Source: Clostridia bacterium (lineage in GTDB: Bacteria > Bacillota > Clostridia > Christensenellales > Aristaeellaceae). From it: a stretch of 34,449 nucleotides of DNA. Of this stretch, positions 16,864 to 24,242 are shown piece after piece. The stretch is taken from NCBI GenBank assembly GCA_009784985.1, contig WQXF01000019.1:1-34449 (forward strand), written 5' to 3'. Under the pieces are notes generated by a model. That model searched no databases. It was not told the origin of the DNA and was given only the letters and a program-made list of their open reading frames with translations. The number at the start of each line of letters is the position of its first letter. Positions within the stretch are counted from its first letter, which is position 1. The position numbers and the translations under genes were made by a program.

Positions 16864-18026
16864 GCCGTTCGCAAACGGCTTAGCGCTTCGCGGAGTTGGG
16901 CATGGGGGCATCCAATGTTCAGCCGCAAAAAGCCGCTGCCCTCGGGGCCAAAGGATAGGCCTTCGCTTAGCGCCACCCGGGCGATTTGGCGGGTGTGGCG
17001 GCGCAGCTCATCGTCGTCTTGGCTCACCGCCCGGCAATCCAGCCACATCAGGTAAGTGGCCTCCAACGGTGATACGCCGATGTGGGGCAGGTGTTCGGCT
17101 AAGAAGGTTGTCACGATATCGCGGCTGGCCATCAGGTAGGCCCGCAACCCGTCTAGCCAGTCGTCGCCATGTTCATAGGCGGCGCGGGTGGCCAAAAACG
17201 AGAGCAGGTTGCCGCTGATCAAACCGCAGGCCTGCATTTCTGCTTCCATTTTGTTGCGTAGCCCCTCATCGGGAGCCAGGAAGGCAGCTTGACGCAACCC
17301 GGCGATGTTAAACGTTTTGCTGGCCGCACACAGCAGGATCACCCGCTCCTTTGCCCCCGGCAGCGCCAACAGCGGCACATGCACCCGATCCGGGTACACA
17401 AAGTCGGCATGGATTTCGTCGCTTACGATCATTGCGCCGTATCGCTGACACAGGGACAGCACATCGTTTAGTTCTTGCCGCGTCCAGGCGCGGCCCACCG
17501 GGTTGTGGGGGCTGCACAGCAGCAGCAACCGGCTGCCGGAGCGCAGGCAATCCTCCAAGTGGGCCAAGTCCATACGATACGCCCCGTCTGTGCCCCGCAC
17601 CAGTGGATTGCGCACCAGCTTGCGCCCGGTGTGCTCCACGGCGTCAAAAAGCGCACCGTATACTGGCGGCTGTACGATCACGCCCTCGCCGGGTTTGGTA
17701 AAAGCACGCACCGCCATGTACAGCCCGGTGACCACGCAGGGCAGCATCCCCACCGCCGATGTTGCCATGTCCAGCCCATGACGCCGTTGCCAGAAATCCG
17801 CCAGCGCCTGGGCATCTTGGGGCAGTACCTCGGTGTAGCCATAGGTACCGTGGGCCGCCCGCGACACCAGCGCCTCCTGTACTGCCGGTGGCGACTGAAA
17901 GTCCATATCCGCCACCCACATGGGCAGCATATCCGAGCCCTCCTCCCGCTGCAACGTATCCCACTTATTGCAGGCGGTGCCGCGCCGGTCGATGCCGCGA
18001 TCGAAAAAAGCGAATGGGAATGCCAT
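16851..18026 (-). CDS. patB: MalY/PatB-type PLP aminotransferase (putative C-S lyase)
   Basis: 391 aa, the standard size. Fold-type I PLP enzyme of the MalY/PatB subgroup, which cleaves cystathionine or other cysteine S-conjugates. Hallmarks: DMLPMWVADMDF near the N-terminus, HGTYGYTEVLP, the substrate loop SPHNPVGRAWTRQEL, SDEIHADFV (Asp203 contacts the pyridine nitrogen), and CAASKTFNIAGLR with the Schiff-base Lys237. The C-terminal arginine that binds the substrate carboxylate is in FLRLNIGCP. ATG start with AAGGAGG 8 nt upstream. The final MEN and stop come from dispersed repeat A. Cystathionine beta-lyase activity is the usual annotation but other aminotransferase roles are possible. Confidence 0.9.
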   Translation of the reverse strand: MAFPFAFFDRGIDRRGTACNKWDTLQREEGSDMLPMWVADMDFQSPPAVQEALVSRAAHGTYGYTEVLPQDAQALADFWQRRHGLDMATSAVGMLPCVVTGLYMAVRAFTKPGEGVIVQPPVYGALFDAVEHTGRKLVRNPLVRGTDGAYRMDLAHLEDCLRSGSRLLLLCSPHNPVGRAWTRQELNDVLSLCQRYGAMIVSDEIHADFVYPDRVHVPLLALPGAKERVILLCAASKTFNIAGLRQAAFLAPDEGLRNKMEAEMQACGLISGNLLSFLATRAAYEHGDDWLDGLRAYLMASRDIVTTFLAEHLPHIGVSPLEATYLMWLDCRAVSQDDDELRRHTRQIARVALSEGLSFGPEGSGFLRLNIGCPHAQLREALSRLRTAMEN

Positions 18027-18066
18027 GGATTGACCTCCTTCTATCAGTGAACAATGCGGATTAAAC

Positions 18067-18156
18067 GTAGGGCGCGACGCCCTCGGCGCGCCGTGTTTAC
18101 CCTAAATAACGCGCCTTTCATGCAATACGACGGCGCGCCGAGGCGTCGCGCCCTAC
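18067..18156. repeat. Dispersed palindromic repeat B, copy 2
   Basis: Inverted arms 18067-18094 and 18130-18156 match except for one extra C in the left arm. They enclose 35 bp. The outer motif GTAGGGCGCGACGCC resembles GTAGGGGACGCC of copy 1. The right arm supplies the TAG stop (18155-18153) of the rsmC-like gene. Confidence 0.85.
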
Positions 18157-18758
18157 TGGATGCTTGCCTTGATCACCCAATACCCTCCGCCCCGCATCAC
18201 GACTTCGGCGGCAGAAAACTCTTCCCGCAACTGGGTCAATGCAGAGGGCGCGCCTTGCTGTTTGCGGATCACCACAAACAGTGCGCCGCCGGGTTCCAAA
18301 CGGCGGCGGGCCTCGTCAAACAGGCGGTACACCGTGGGTTTGCCTGCCCGGATCGGCGGGTTGAGGGCGATGAGGGCGAAATATCCGGGTACTTCCGCTA
18401 GGCCGTCGCTTTGTATGCATTGGGCGCGCAATCCGTTGCGGGTTAGGTTTTGTTGGGCTAATGCCAGCGCCCGGCGGTTGACATCGCACAGCACCACCTC
18501 GGCATTGGGATATCGGCAAGCCAAGCTTAGGCCCACTGCGCCCCAGCCGCATCCCAAGTCCAGCGCGCGCCCGGCAAAATCCGCGGGCATGGCTTTGCAA
18601 ATCGCTTCCAGCAGCAGCGCGGTACCCGGATCGACACGCCCGCGGGAAAACATGCCCGCGTCGGTTTGGCAGTCCAGCAAACGATCACCGCACGGGAGCG
18701 TCAAGCTCCGCAACTCATGGGCGCTGGAGGGATCATCCGTAAAGTAATGCTCGGGCAT
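18153..18758 (-). CDS. RsmC-like class I methyltransferase (MTS domain)
   Basis: 201 aa, the length of the single-domain small-methyltransferase family (YbxB/RsmC C-terminal half) rather than the ~340-aa E. coli RsmC. Motif I is LDLGCGWGAVGLSLA, the acidic SAM-ribose contact is LCDVNRRALALAQQN, and the catalytic motif IV is LNPPIRAGK, typical of guanine-N2 methyltransferases acting on rRNA. The N-terminal HYFTDDPSSAHELRSL is also family-typical. ATG with GAGGAAG upstream, overlapping the stop of the rsuA-like gene, so the two RNA-modification genes are coupled. The stop codon is donated by repeat B, so the original C-terminus may have been slightly longer. Confidence 0.85.
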   Translation of the reverse strand: MPEHYFTDDPSSAHELRSLTLPCGDRLLDCQTDAGMFSRGRVDPGTALLLEAICKAMPADFAGRALDLGCGWGAVGLSLACRYPNAEVVLCDVNRRALALAQQNLTRNGLRAQCIQSDGLAEVPGYFALIALNPPIRAGKPTVYRLFDEARRRLEPGGALFVVIRKQQGAPSALTQLREEFSAAEVVMRGGGYWVIKASIQ

Positions 18759-18767
18759 GTGCTTCCT

Positions 18768-19517
18768 CTATTCTTTGGGTATTGGCAGGCCGGTGGCCGT
18801 GTACAGTGCGGCCACTTCTTCGGGCGTAAGCTCCCGGTATGCGCCGGGTTCCAGTGCATTGTCCAACGCCAGCGGGCCGATGGAAAGCCGCTTTAGGTAA
18901 GTTACGGCGCGGCCCCGTGCGCCAAACATGCGCTTGACCTGGTGGTACTTGCCTTCTTGTACCTTGCACAGCGCCCGTGCCCCATCCGGCTGGCTTTCCA
19001 GTATGGTGAGGGTAGCGGGCAGCGCGGTGAAGTCAGTCAGGGTTATTCCCTGGGCGAAGGCCAGTACATCGTCAGTGTCCAGCGGGCCGTTTACCTCGGC
19101 CAGGTAACACTTTGTGATGCCCGTGCGGGGCGAAAGCACACGATGGGTTAGGGCCCCGTCGTTGGTGAGCAGCAGCAGGCCCTCGGTGTCCTTGTCCAGG
19201 CGACCCGCGGGCAAACAACCGCAGGCCGCGTACAATGCTGGCAGCAGATCCATCACCGTGGCGGCACGGGGATCCCGCGCGGCGGTGATCACCCCCGCCG
19301 GTTTATGGAGCATCACATGCCGCCAGCGCCGATAAGCCAGTGGTTCGCCGTCCAGCGATACCTGGGTTTGGGTTGGGTCCAGCACCCGGCCGGGATCGCG
19401 CTCCGCAACGCCGTTTACCCAGGCCCGCCCGGCGCGCACCGCATCTCGGGCGGCGCTTCGGGTGTCTGCCGCGCCTAGGTAGCAGAGCAGCTTGTCCAGC
19501 CGCAAACGCTCGGCCAA
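18768..19517 (-). CDS. RsuA/RluB-family pseudouridine synthase
   Basis: 249 aa from a TTG start at 19517, chosen because AAAGGAGG lies 8 nt upstream; a longer reading to 19655 crosses the promoter region and lacks a ribosome site. N-terminal S4 RNA-binding domain: RLDKLLCYLGAADTRSAARD and AWVNGVAERDPGR. Catalytic domain: HKPAGVITAARD, then the signature AGRLDKDTEGLLLLTNDG with the catalytic Asp, and VQEGKYHQVKRMFGARGRAV. Converts a uridine in 16S or 23S rRNA to pseudouridine; the exact site (RsuA, RluB or RluF type) cannot be told from sequence alone. First gene of the rsuA-like/rsmC-like pair. Confidence 0.9.
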   Translation of the reverse strand: MAERLRLDKLLCYLGAADTRSAARDAVRAGRAWVNGVAERDPGRVLDPTQTQVSLDGEPLAYRRWRHVMLHKPAGVITAARDPRAATVMDLLPALYAACGCLPAGRLDKDTEGLLLLTNDGALTHRVLSPRTGITKCYLAEVNGPLDTDDVLAFAQGITLTDFTALPATLTILESQPDGARALCKVQEGKYHQVKRMFGARGRAVTYLKRLSIGPLALDNALEPGAYRELTPEEVAALYTATGLPIPKE

Positions 19518-19550
19518 GTTGTTGCCTCCTTTGGGTTTGTACCGGGGATA

Positions 19551-19579
19551 AGTATAGCGCAAATGGTGGGGGAGTGCAA
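19551..19579 (-). promoter_or_regulatory. Predicted promoter for the rsuA-like gene
   Basis: On the minus strand TTGCAC (19579-19574) and TATACT (19556-19551) are 17 bp apart, about 34 bp before the TTG start. The plus-strand promoter begins 5 bp further on, so the two are divergent and nearly touching. Confidence 0.45.
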
Positions 19580-19583
19580 ATGC

Positions 19584-19612
19584 TTGTAGTCGGTTCAGTT
19601 TTACTGTATAAT
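19584..19612 (+). promoter_or_regulatory. Predicted sigma-A promoter for the repeat-protein gene
   Basis: TTGTAG (19584-19589) and a perfect TATAAT (19607-19612) are 17 bp apart. It is about 110 bp upstream of the ATG at 19723, leaving a long untranslated leader in which no clear structure was seen. Confidence 0.5.
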
Positions 19613-19722
19613 GTAGGAAGAATATAGAAAGTTTGGAAAGGATGTGAGTCGGCACTGCTGTTGATTACCCACCGAAGGACAAGTCTCAAGCGAAAGTGAT
19701 TTACAAAATGGAGGAGTAAAAA

Positions 19723-20952
19723 ATGGATTGGAATGTGTTGGGGGGCGTACTTTCTTTTATTTCTATTGTCATTACTCTGCTGCTTTGGATACTAGGAGGT
19801 AAGATTAGGCTTTTTATTAGGCTGGTCGTTTCTTCTATAGCGATTATGGTTGTTATTTTTGTTGCTTATCAAGTTTATTTCCAACCCCTAAATGGCGATG
19901 CAGAGGATGCATACCAAGAAGGGGTAGAACCTTCACTATCTATGCTACCACCTACGCTAACAACAACATCTACGTCTACTCACGAACTATTCACTCATGA
20001 TTCTCCCAGTTCTGACGGTGCTGTTCTAAGGGTGCCACTATTACGTAAAAACTCGCTTTCGGTGGATATGGGTACACCTACTGAAATTGCCGGAAGTATT
20101 ACTGTCAGCGGACAAGTGGATGAGCGAAGTTTCACGCCAATCTTATCTGGAAATTATCGCTTTGTGATGTCGGGATTAACAGAAGGACACGTGAATGTTA
20201 CAATACTGAATTCAGATGGTTTTGAGCTTGCATGCACCACGAGAAGAAATGAGGAGGGTATTAACCTCACGCTTGAGGCAGGGGAAGTCTACTTAATTTC
20301 AATAGGCCACTGGAACGTAATTAGTCCGTATACTCTTATTGTGTGGCATCAAAAGCCAATTGTAAATATTTCTGCGTACTCAGAAGTCCGCGATAGCATG
20401 CAGTATGACAGCCAAATGAATGACTATTCTTTCACACCATTAATTAACGGGAATTATCGCTTCGAAATATCTGGATTAACAAGCGGACACGTGAATGTTA
20501 CAATACTGAATTCAGATGGTTTTGAATTAGCACGCACCACGAGAAGAAATGGGGAGGGTATTAACCTTACGCTGGAGGCAGGGGAAACCTATTCAATCTC
20601 GATAGGCCACTGGAACGTGATTAGCCCGTATACTCTTATTGCGTGGCATCAAAAACCAACTGTAGATGTTTTTCAACACTCAGAAGTCCGCGATAGCATA
20701 CAGTATGACAGCCAAAGGAATGGTTATTCTTTCACACCATTAATTAACGGGAACTATCGCTTCGAAATATCCGGATTAACGAGCGGACACGTGAATGTTA
20801 CAATATTAAATTCAGACGGCTTTGAACTTGCGCGCACCACGAGAAGAAATGAGGAGGGTATTAACCTTACGCTGGAGGCAGGGGAAACCTATTCAATCTC
20901 GATAGGCCATTGGAACGTAATTAGCCCATACACTTTAAACATACTTCGATAA
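19723..20952 (+). CDS. Membrane-anchored protein with three 100-residue repeats
   Basis: 409 aa, unrecognised. Two hydrophobic helices at the N-terminus (LGGVLSFISIVITLLLWILG and FIRLVVSSIAIMVVIFVAYQ) are followed by a Thr/Ser/Pro-rich linker (about 66-90), so the rest is probably outside the membrane. Three repeats of exactly 100 residues follow, each with FTPLINGNYRFEISGL, GHVNVTILNSDGFELA and SIGHWNVISPYTL; the last is shortened. The pattern resembles pre-peptidase C-terminal (PPC)-like beta-sandwich domains, an inference from the NYRFEISG and GxxYxISIG strands. The gene is clearly AT-richer than its neighbours and the repeats are almost identical in DNA, suggesting acquisition and recent internal duplication. 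ATG with GGAGGAG 7 nt upstream. Confidence 0.75.
   Translation: MDWNVLGGVLSFISIVITLLLWILGGKIRLFIRLVVSSIAIMVVIFVAYQVYFQPLNGDAEDAYQEGVEPSLSMLPPTLTTTSTSTHELFTHDSPSSDGAVLRVPLLRKNSLSVDMGTPTEIAGSITVSGQVDERSFTPILSGNYRFVMSGLTEGHVNVTILNSDGFELACTTRRNEEGINLTLEAGEVYLISIGHWNVISPYTLIVWHQKPIVNISAYSEVRDSMQYDSQMNDYSFTPLINGNYRFEISGLTSGHVNVTILNSDGFELARTTRRNGEGINLTLEAGETYSISIGHWNVISPYTLIAWHQKPTVDVFQHSEVRDSIQYDSQRNGYSFTPLINGNYRFEISGLTSGHVNVTILNSDGFELARTTRRNEEGINLTLEAGETYSISIGHWNVISPYTLNILR
20121..20940 (+). repeat. Three tandem 300-bp direct repeats within the gene
   Basis: The same sequence recurs at exactly 300-bp spacing: for example ATTATCGCTT starts near 20153 and 20453, and CTATCGCTT near 20754. Long stretches are identical between copies 2 and 3. 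The third copy ends at the gene's 3' end. Confidence 0.9.
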
Positions 20953-21031
20953 CGAAAAACCGGCATACCTCTTTCTTTCGTAAAAAATGATCTGTTTACA
21001 GAAAACATCTGAATGCTGGCCGCAATGCAAG

Positions 21032-21060
21032 TTGACAGCCTTTCGAGCATCGCGTACAAT
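21032..21060 (+). promoter_or_regulatory. Strong predicted sigma-A promoter for DUF2232-rplI-dnaB
   Basis: A consensus TTGACA (21032-21037) and TACAAT (21055-21060) are separated by 17 bp, 48 bp before the ATG at 21109. This also rules out the longer upstream start of that gene. It is the best promoter match in the window. Confidence 0.7.
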
Positions 21061-21108
21061 AACCCCATACTTTTTTCGGAACCAAAACCGGTGGTCAAAG
21101 GAGCACAA

Positions 21109-22245
21109 ATGCGCTTTTTGCGGTTGAAGGAAACACGGCCCACAGCCTCGACGATAGCAGCGGCAGCTTGGCTTTTGGGGGCATTGTTTGTTGTGGCCAT
21201 GGGCCGTGTGTTTTTGGACACGATGCCCCTATTGGCCCTAACGGCAGCCGGGGCGTTGCCCATGCTGGCCATGATGGCCCCCTCGCTGCTGGCCTACATA
21301 GCGCTGCGGGCCGGACGGCTCCCGGCCATTGCTTGCGCGGCGGTGGGCATCGTTGTGAGCGGCGCGGCACTGGGTTCTTATGCCGCTTGGGCGGCGGCGA
21401 TGGTGCTGATCCCGGCTTTTGTGTTTGCCGTGTACAGCTACGAGCGCAAGCTGCCCTTTTGGCTGAGTGTGGGCGTGTGCGCAGGCCTGCTGCTGGGCGG
21501 TGGCATCCTGGTATTGTGGATGCTTAACGCGCTGAACGGCGGCGATATGGTGACCGCCCTGCGTGCCCTGCTGGAACCGTTGGTGCACAACGCACCCGCG
21601 CCGGAGACCGACGCCACGCTCAAATGGCTGGCCAATGTAGGCCTGGTACGCATGCCGGAATCCGCATTGCCCGCGATGCAGGCGGGTGCAGCGGCCCTGG
21701 ATGAGCCCATCCGCCAGGAGCTGATCAAACAATTTATGTTCGATTCGGAGAACCTGTTGCGGCGGGCGTTGCCCAATCGAATCTTGCAGGGGGCGATTTA
21801 TGGCGGCGTGCTGAGCGTAGCCTGGCCGCGCCGGGTAGCGGCCCGATACGCCACCGAGATGGACCGTGCGCCCCTGCCGCCCTTCCACGAGTGGCACGTA
21901 CCCACGGATTTGTTCCGGCCTGTTGGTTTTGCTGTGCTTGGCGCCACTTTTTTGATGTTTATGTCCGGGGCCCAGGCCGTGATCAGCCTGGTCAACGTGC
22001 TGTTGGCGGGGGTTGGTGCGGCGATGGCGCTGCAAGGTGGGGCATTGTTGGCGTTTTTAATGCGCAAGAGGGGGGTGCGCGCCCCACTTCGGATGGGCAT
22101 GGTGGTTGCGCTGCTGGGTTTGTTCCAGTTCGCGCTGCTCAACGTACTCCAGTACACACTGCTCCTGCTGGGCTTTGCGGATCAGTTCCGTGATCCGCGT
22201 TTGTTACGCAAATCATCCCATGAACATAAGGAGGGCGGCAAATGA
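21109..22245 (+). CDS. DUF2232 (YybS-like) polytopic membrane protein
   Basis: 378 aa from the ATG at 21109, which has AAAGGAG 5 nt upstream and lies downstream of the promoter. About eight hydrophobic segments are visible, e.g. IAAAAWLLGALFVVAMG, PLLALTAAGALPMLAMMAPS, AAVGIVVSGAALGSYAAWAA, SVGVCAGLLLGGGILVLWML and LRMGMVVALLGLFQFALLNV. The topology and the position directly before rplI match the YybS/DUF2232 family of Bacillus, whose function is not established (a transport-like role has been suggested). In many Firmicutes gdpP lies between this gene and rplI; here the ORF overlaps rplI by 4 bp (ATGA) and gdpP is absent. Confidence 0.75.
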   Translation: MRFLRLKETRPTASTIAAAAWLLGALFVVAMGRVFLDTMPLLALTAAGALPMLAMMAPSLLAYIALRAGRLPAIACAAVGIVVSGAALGSYAAWAAAMVLIPAFVFAVYSYERKLPFWLSVGVCAGLLLGGGILVLWMLNALNGGDMVTALRALLEPLVHNAPAPETDATLKWLANVGLVRMPESALPAMQAGAAALDEPIRQELIKQFMFDSENLLRRALPNRILQGAIYGGVLSVAWPRRVAARYATEMDRAPLPPFHEWHVPTDLFRPVGFAVLGATFLMFMSGAQAVISLVNVLLAGVGAAMALQGGALLAFLMRKRGVRAPLRMGMVVALLGLFQFALLNVLQYTLLLLGFADQFRDPRLLRKSSHEHKEGGK

Positions 22246-22691
22246 AAGTTATACTGCTTCAGGACATCAAGGGGACCGGCAAAAAGGATCAGATCATCGA
22301 AGTGTCCGACGGATTTGCACGCAACTATCTATTCCCCAAAAAGATGGCTTTGGAGGCCAACAGGGCTTCGTTAAACGCCGTGGAAAAGTCCAAATCCGCC
22401 GAAGCCCACCGCGAGCAGGTGCGCAAGGGGGAGGCCGAGGCATTGGCCGCCCGGCTCAAGGATCAGGTAGTGACTGTCCATGCCCGGGCCGGCGAGGGCA
22501 GCAGGCTGTACGGTTCGGTGACCGCCCAAGAGGTAGCCGACGCACTGGCCGCTCAATACGATGTAAAGCTGGAAAAGCGCCGCGTGGAGCTTTCCGATCC
22601 CGTGCGTACGGTAGGCGACTGCGAATTTGGCGTGTGGCTGTACGCAGGTGTTACGGCTAAGATGGTGCTGCGGGTTGTAGGGACAAAGTAA
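22242..22691 (+). CDS. rplI: 50S ribosomal protein L9
   Basis: 149 aa, standard length. Binds 23S rRNA with its N-terminal domain and extends a long helix and C-terminal domain from the 50S subunit. The signature is at the N-terminus: VILLQDIKGTGKKDQIIEV, then DGFARNYLFPKKMALEA. The central region (EKSKSAEAHREQVRKGEAEA) forms the long connecting helix, and the C-terminal domain includes AGEGSRLYGSVTAQEVADAL and VELSDPVRTVGDCEFGVWLY. Translation is coupled to DUF2232 (4-bp overlap), with AAGGAGGG upstream. The 191-bp gap to dnaB contains repeat C, unusual inside this otherwise tight operon. Confidence 0.97.
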   Translation: MKVILLQDIKGTGKKDQIIEVSDGFARNYLFPKKMALEANRASLNAVEKSKSAEAHREQVRKGEAEALAARLKDQVVTVHARAGEGSRLYGSVTAQEVADALAAQYDVKLEKRRVELSDPVRTVGDCEFGVWLYAGVTAKMVLRVVGTK

Positions 22692-22717
22692 TATCGGTGC
22701 GATGTCCATGCAAGAGC

Positions 22718-22851
22718 GGAATCCCTCCACCGCTGCGGCGGTTCCCCTCCCTTTGACAAGGGAGGTTTTGGAGAAGTTCTTCCGACTGATCGTTCCTCTC
22801 TTACCCCCCTTGTTCAAGCGGGGAGGGCCACCGCAGTGGCGGGGGGATTCC
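22718..22851. repeat. Dispersed palindromic repeat C, full copy
   Basis: Imperfect inverted arms of about 48 bp (22718-22765 and 22804-22851) begin and end with GGAATCC/GGATTCC and contain CCACCGCTGCGG / CCGCAGTGGCGG. They enclose 38 bp. A half copy is at 34288-34326. The element lies between rplI and dnaB; the size and inverted ends suggest a MITE-like or REP-like element. Confidence 0.8.
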
Positions 22852-22882
22852 TTCGGGCGGATTCGTAAAAGGAGAAAAACCG

Positions 22883-24241
22883 ATGCAAACCGGCATTACC
22901 AACACCGCAGTCGGCGGCGCCCAACGCATCCCCCCCCATAGCCTGGAAGCCGAACGCTCCGTGCTGGGCGCCATGATGCAGGACGCCGACGCACTGCGCA
23001 AGGCCATTGAGCTGCTGCATGGCGACGATTTTTACCATCCCGCCCACAAGGAACTTTTTGGCGCGATGCTGGCCGTACACAACGCCCGCCAGCCCGTGGA
23101 TTTGGTGACGCTGGACGCCGAGCTAGCCCGCCGGGGCACCCTGGACGGCGTGGGCGGCGCGGGGTATCTGATCGAGATATCCCAATACGTGCCCACCACC
23201 GCCAATGTGTCGGCCTATATCCAAATTGTGGAGGAAAAGTCCACCCTGCGCAAGCTGTTGGCCGCCTCGGGCGAGATCGCCCAGGACTGCTATGCCCAGC
23301 AAAAAGACCTTCCCGTTTTGCTAAACGATGCGGAGCGGGCGATTTTTGATATCACCCTGCGCAGGGGCGAGGGCGGCACATTGATCCACGTAGGTGAGCT
23401 GGTGGGCGAAACCTTTGCGCGCATGCAGCGCCTGGTGGAGCTCAAAGGGCAGATCGACGGTGTGCCCTGTGGCTTTCACGATTTGGACGGTTTGCTCACC
23501 GGCCTGCATCCCGGCGAGTTGGTGCTGGTGGGCGCGCGGCCTTCCATGGGCAAGACAAGTTTTGCCATGAACATGGTGCAAAATGCGGGCATCCGCTCTA
23601 ACAAAACGGTGGCGGCCTTCTCCCTGGAGATGCCCCGGGAGCAGCTGATGATGCGTATGCTCTGCTCCGAGGCTCGGGTGGACATGCAGTCGGTACGGCG
23701 GGGCTCCCTTCGGTTTGAGGAATGGGAAAAGCTGGCCAAGGCCATGTCGCCGGTGGCCGCCGCGCCTATCTATCTGGATGATACCAGCGGCATCACCCCC
23801 ACCCAACTGCGCTCCCGCTGCCGCCGCCTGATGATGGAGCACGGGCTGGACATGATCATGGTGGATTATTTGCAACTCATGGGTTCCGACGGGCGGACCG
23901 AGAACCGCCAGCAGGAAGTGAGCGAAATCACCCGCGCCCTCAAGGGCATTGCCCAGGAGCTGCGTGTGCCCCTGGTGGCCTGCGCCCAGCTATCCCGCGC
24001 CGCCGTACAGCGCGCCGACAAGCGCCCCATGCTCTCCGATCTGCGGGATTCCGGCTCCATCGAACAAGACGCCGACGTGGTGATGTTTTTGCACCGCGAG
24101 GATTATTACGATCCTTCTACCGAGGACAAGAACATGGCCGAGGTGATCATCGCCAAGCAACGCAATGGCCCGCTGGGCACTGTGAAGCTGGCGTGGCTGA
24201 GTGAGTTTACGACGTTTGCGTCGCTGGCGGGGCAGGCGTAA
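22883..24241 (+). CDS. dnaB: Replicative DNA helicase
   Basis: 452 aa. Hexameric RecA-fold helicase that unwinds DNA at the replication fork (DnaC in Bacillus naming). The N-terminal domain starts RIPPHSLEAERSVLGAMM. Helicase motifs: Walker A GARPSMGKTSFAMNM (about 217-231), Walker B MIMVDYLQLM, the motif around QLSRAAVQRADKRPMLSDLR, and the arginine-finger region SGSIEQDADVVMFLHREDYY. The C-terminal KQRNGPLGTVKL stretch is conserved. No intein or insertion is seen. ATG start with AAAGGAG upstream. It continues into topB with only one base between stop and start. Confidence 0.97.
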   Translation: MQTGITNTAVGGAQRIPPHSLEAERSVLGAMMQDADALRKAIELLHGDDFYHPAHKELFGAMLAVHNARQPVDLVTLDAELARRGTLDGVGGAGYLIEISQYVPTTANVSAYIQIVEEKSTLRKLLAASGEIAQDCYAQQKDLPVLLNDAERAIFDITLRRGEGGTLIHVGELVGETFARMQRLVELKGQIDGVPCGFHDLDGLLTGLHPGELVLVGARPSMGKTSFAMNMVQNAGIRSNKTVAAFSLEMPREQLMMRMLCSEARVDMQSVRRGSLRFEEWEKLAKAMSPVAAAPIYLDDTSGITPTQLRSRCRRLMMEHGLDMIMVDYLQLMGSDGRTENRQQEVSEITRALKGIAQELRVPLVACAQLSRAAVQRADKRPMLSDLRDSGSIEQDADVVMFLHREDYYDPSTEDKNMAEVIIAKQRNGPLGTVKLAWLSEFTTFASLAGQA

Positions 24242-24242
24242 T

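Noticed and set aside
19518..19655. N-terminal extension of the rsuA-like gene to 19655
   Set aside because: It crosses the predicted promoters and lacks a ribosome site; the TTG at 19517 has AAAGGAGG.
20953..20990. Weak stem (ACGAAA/TTTCGT) after the repeat-protein gene as a terminator
   Set aside because: Only six pairs and the following A-rich stretch is on the wrong side for a plus-strand terminator.
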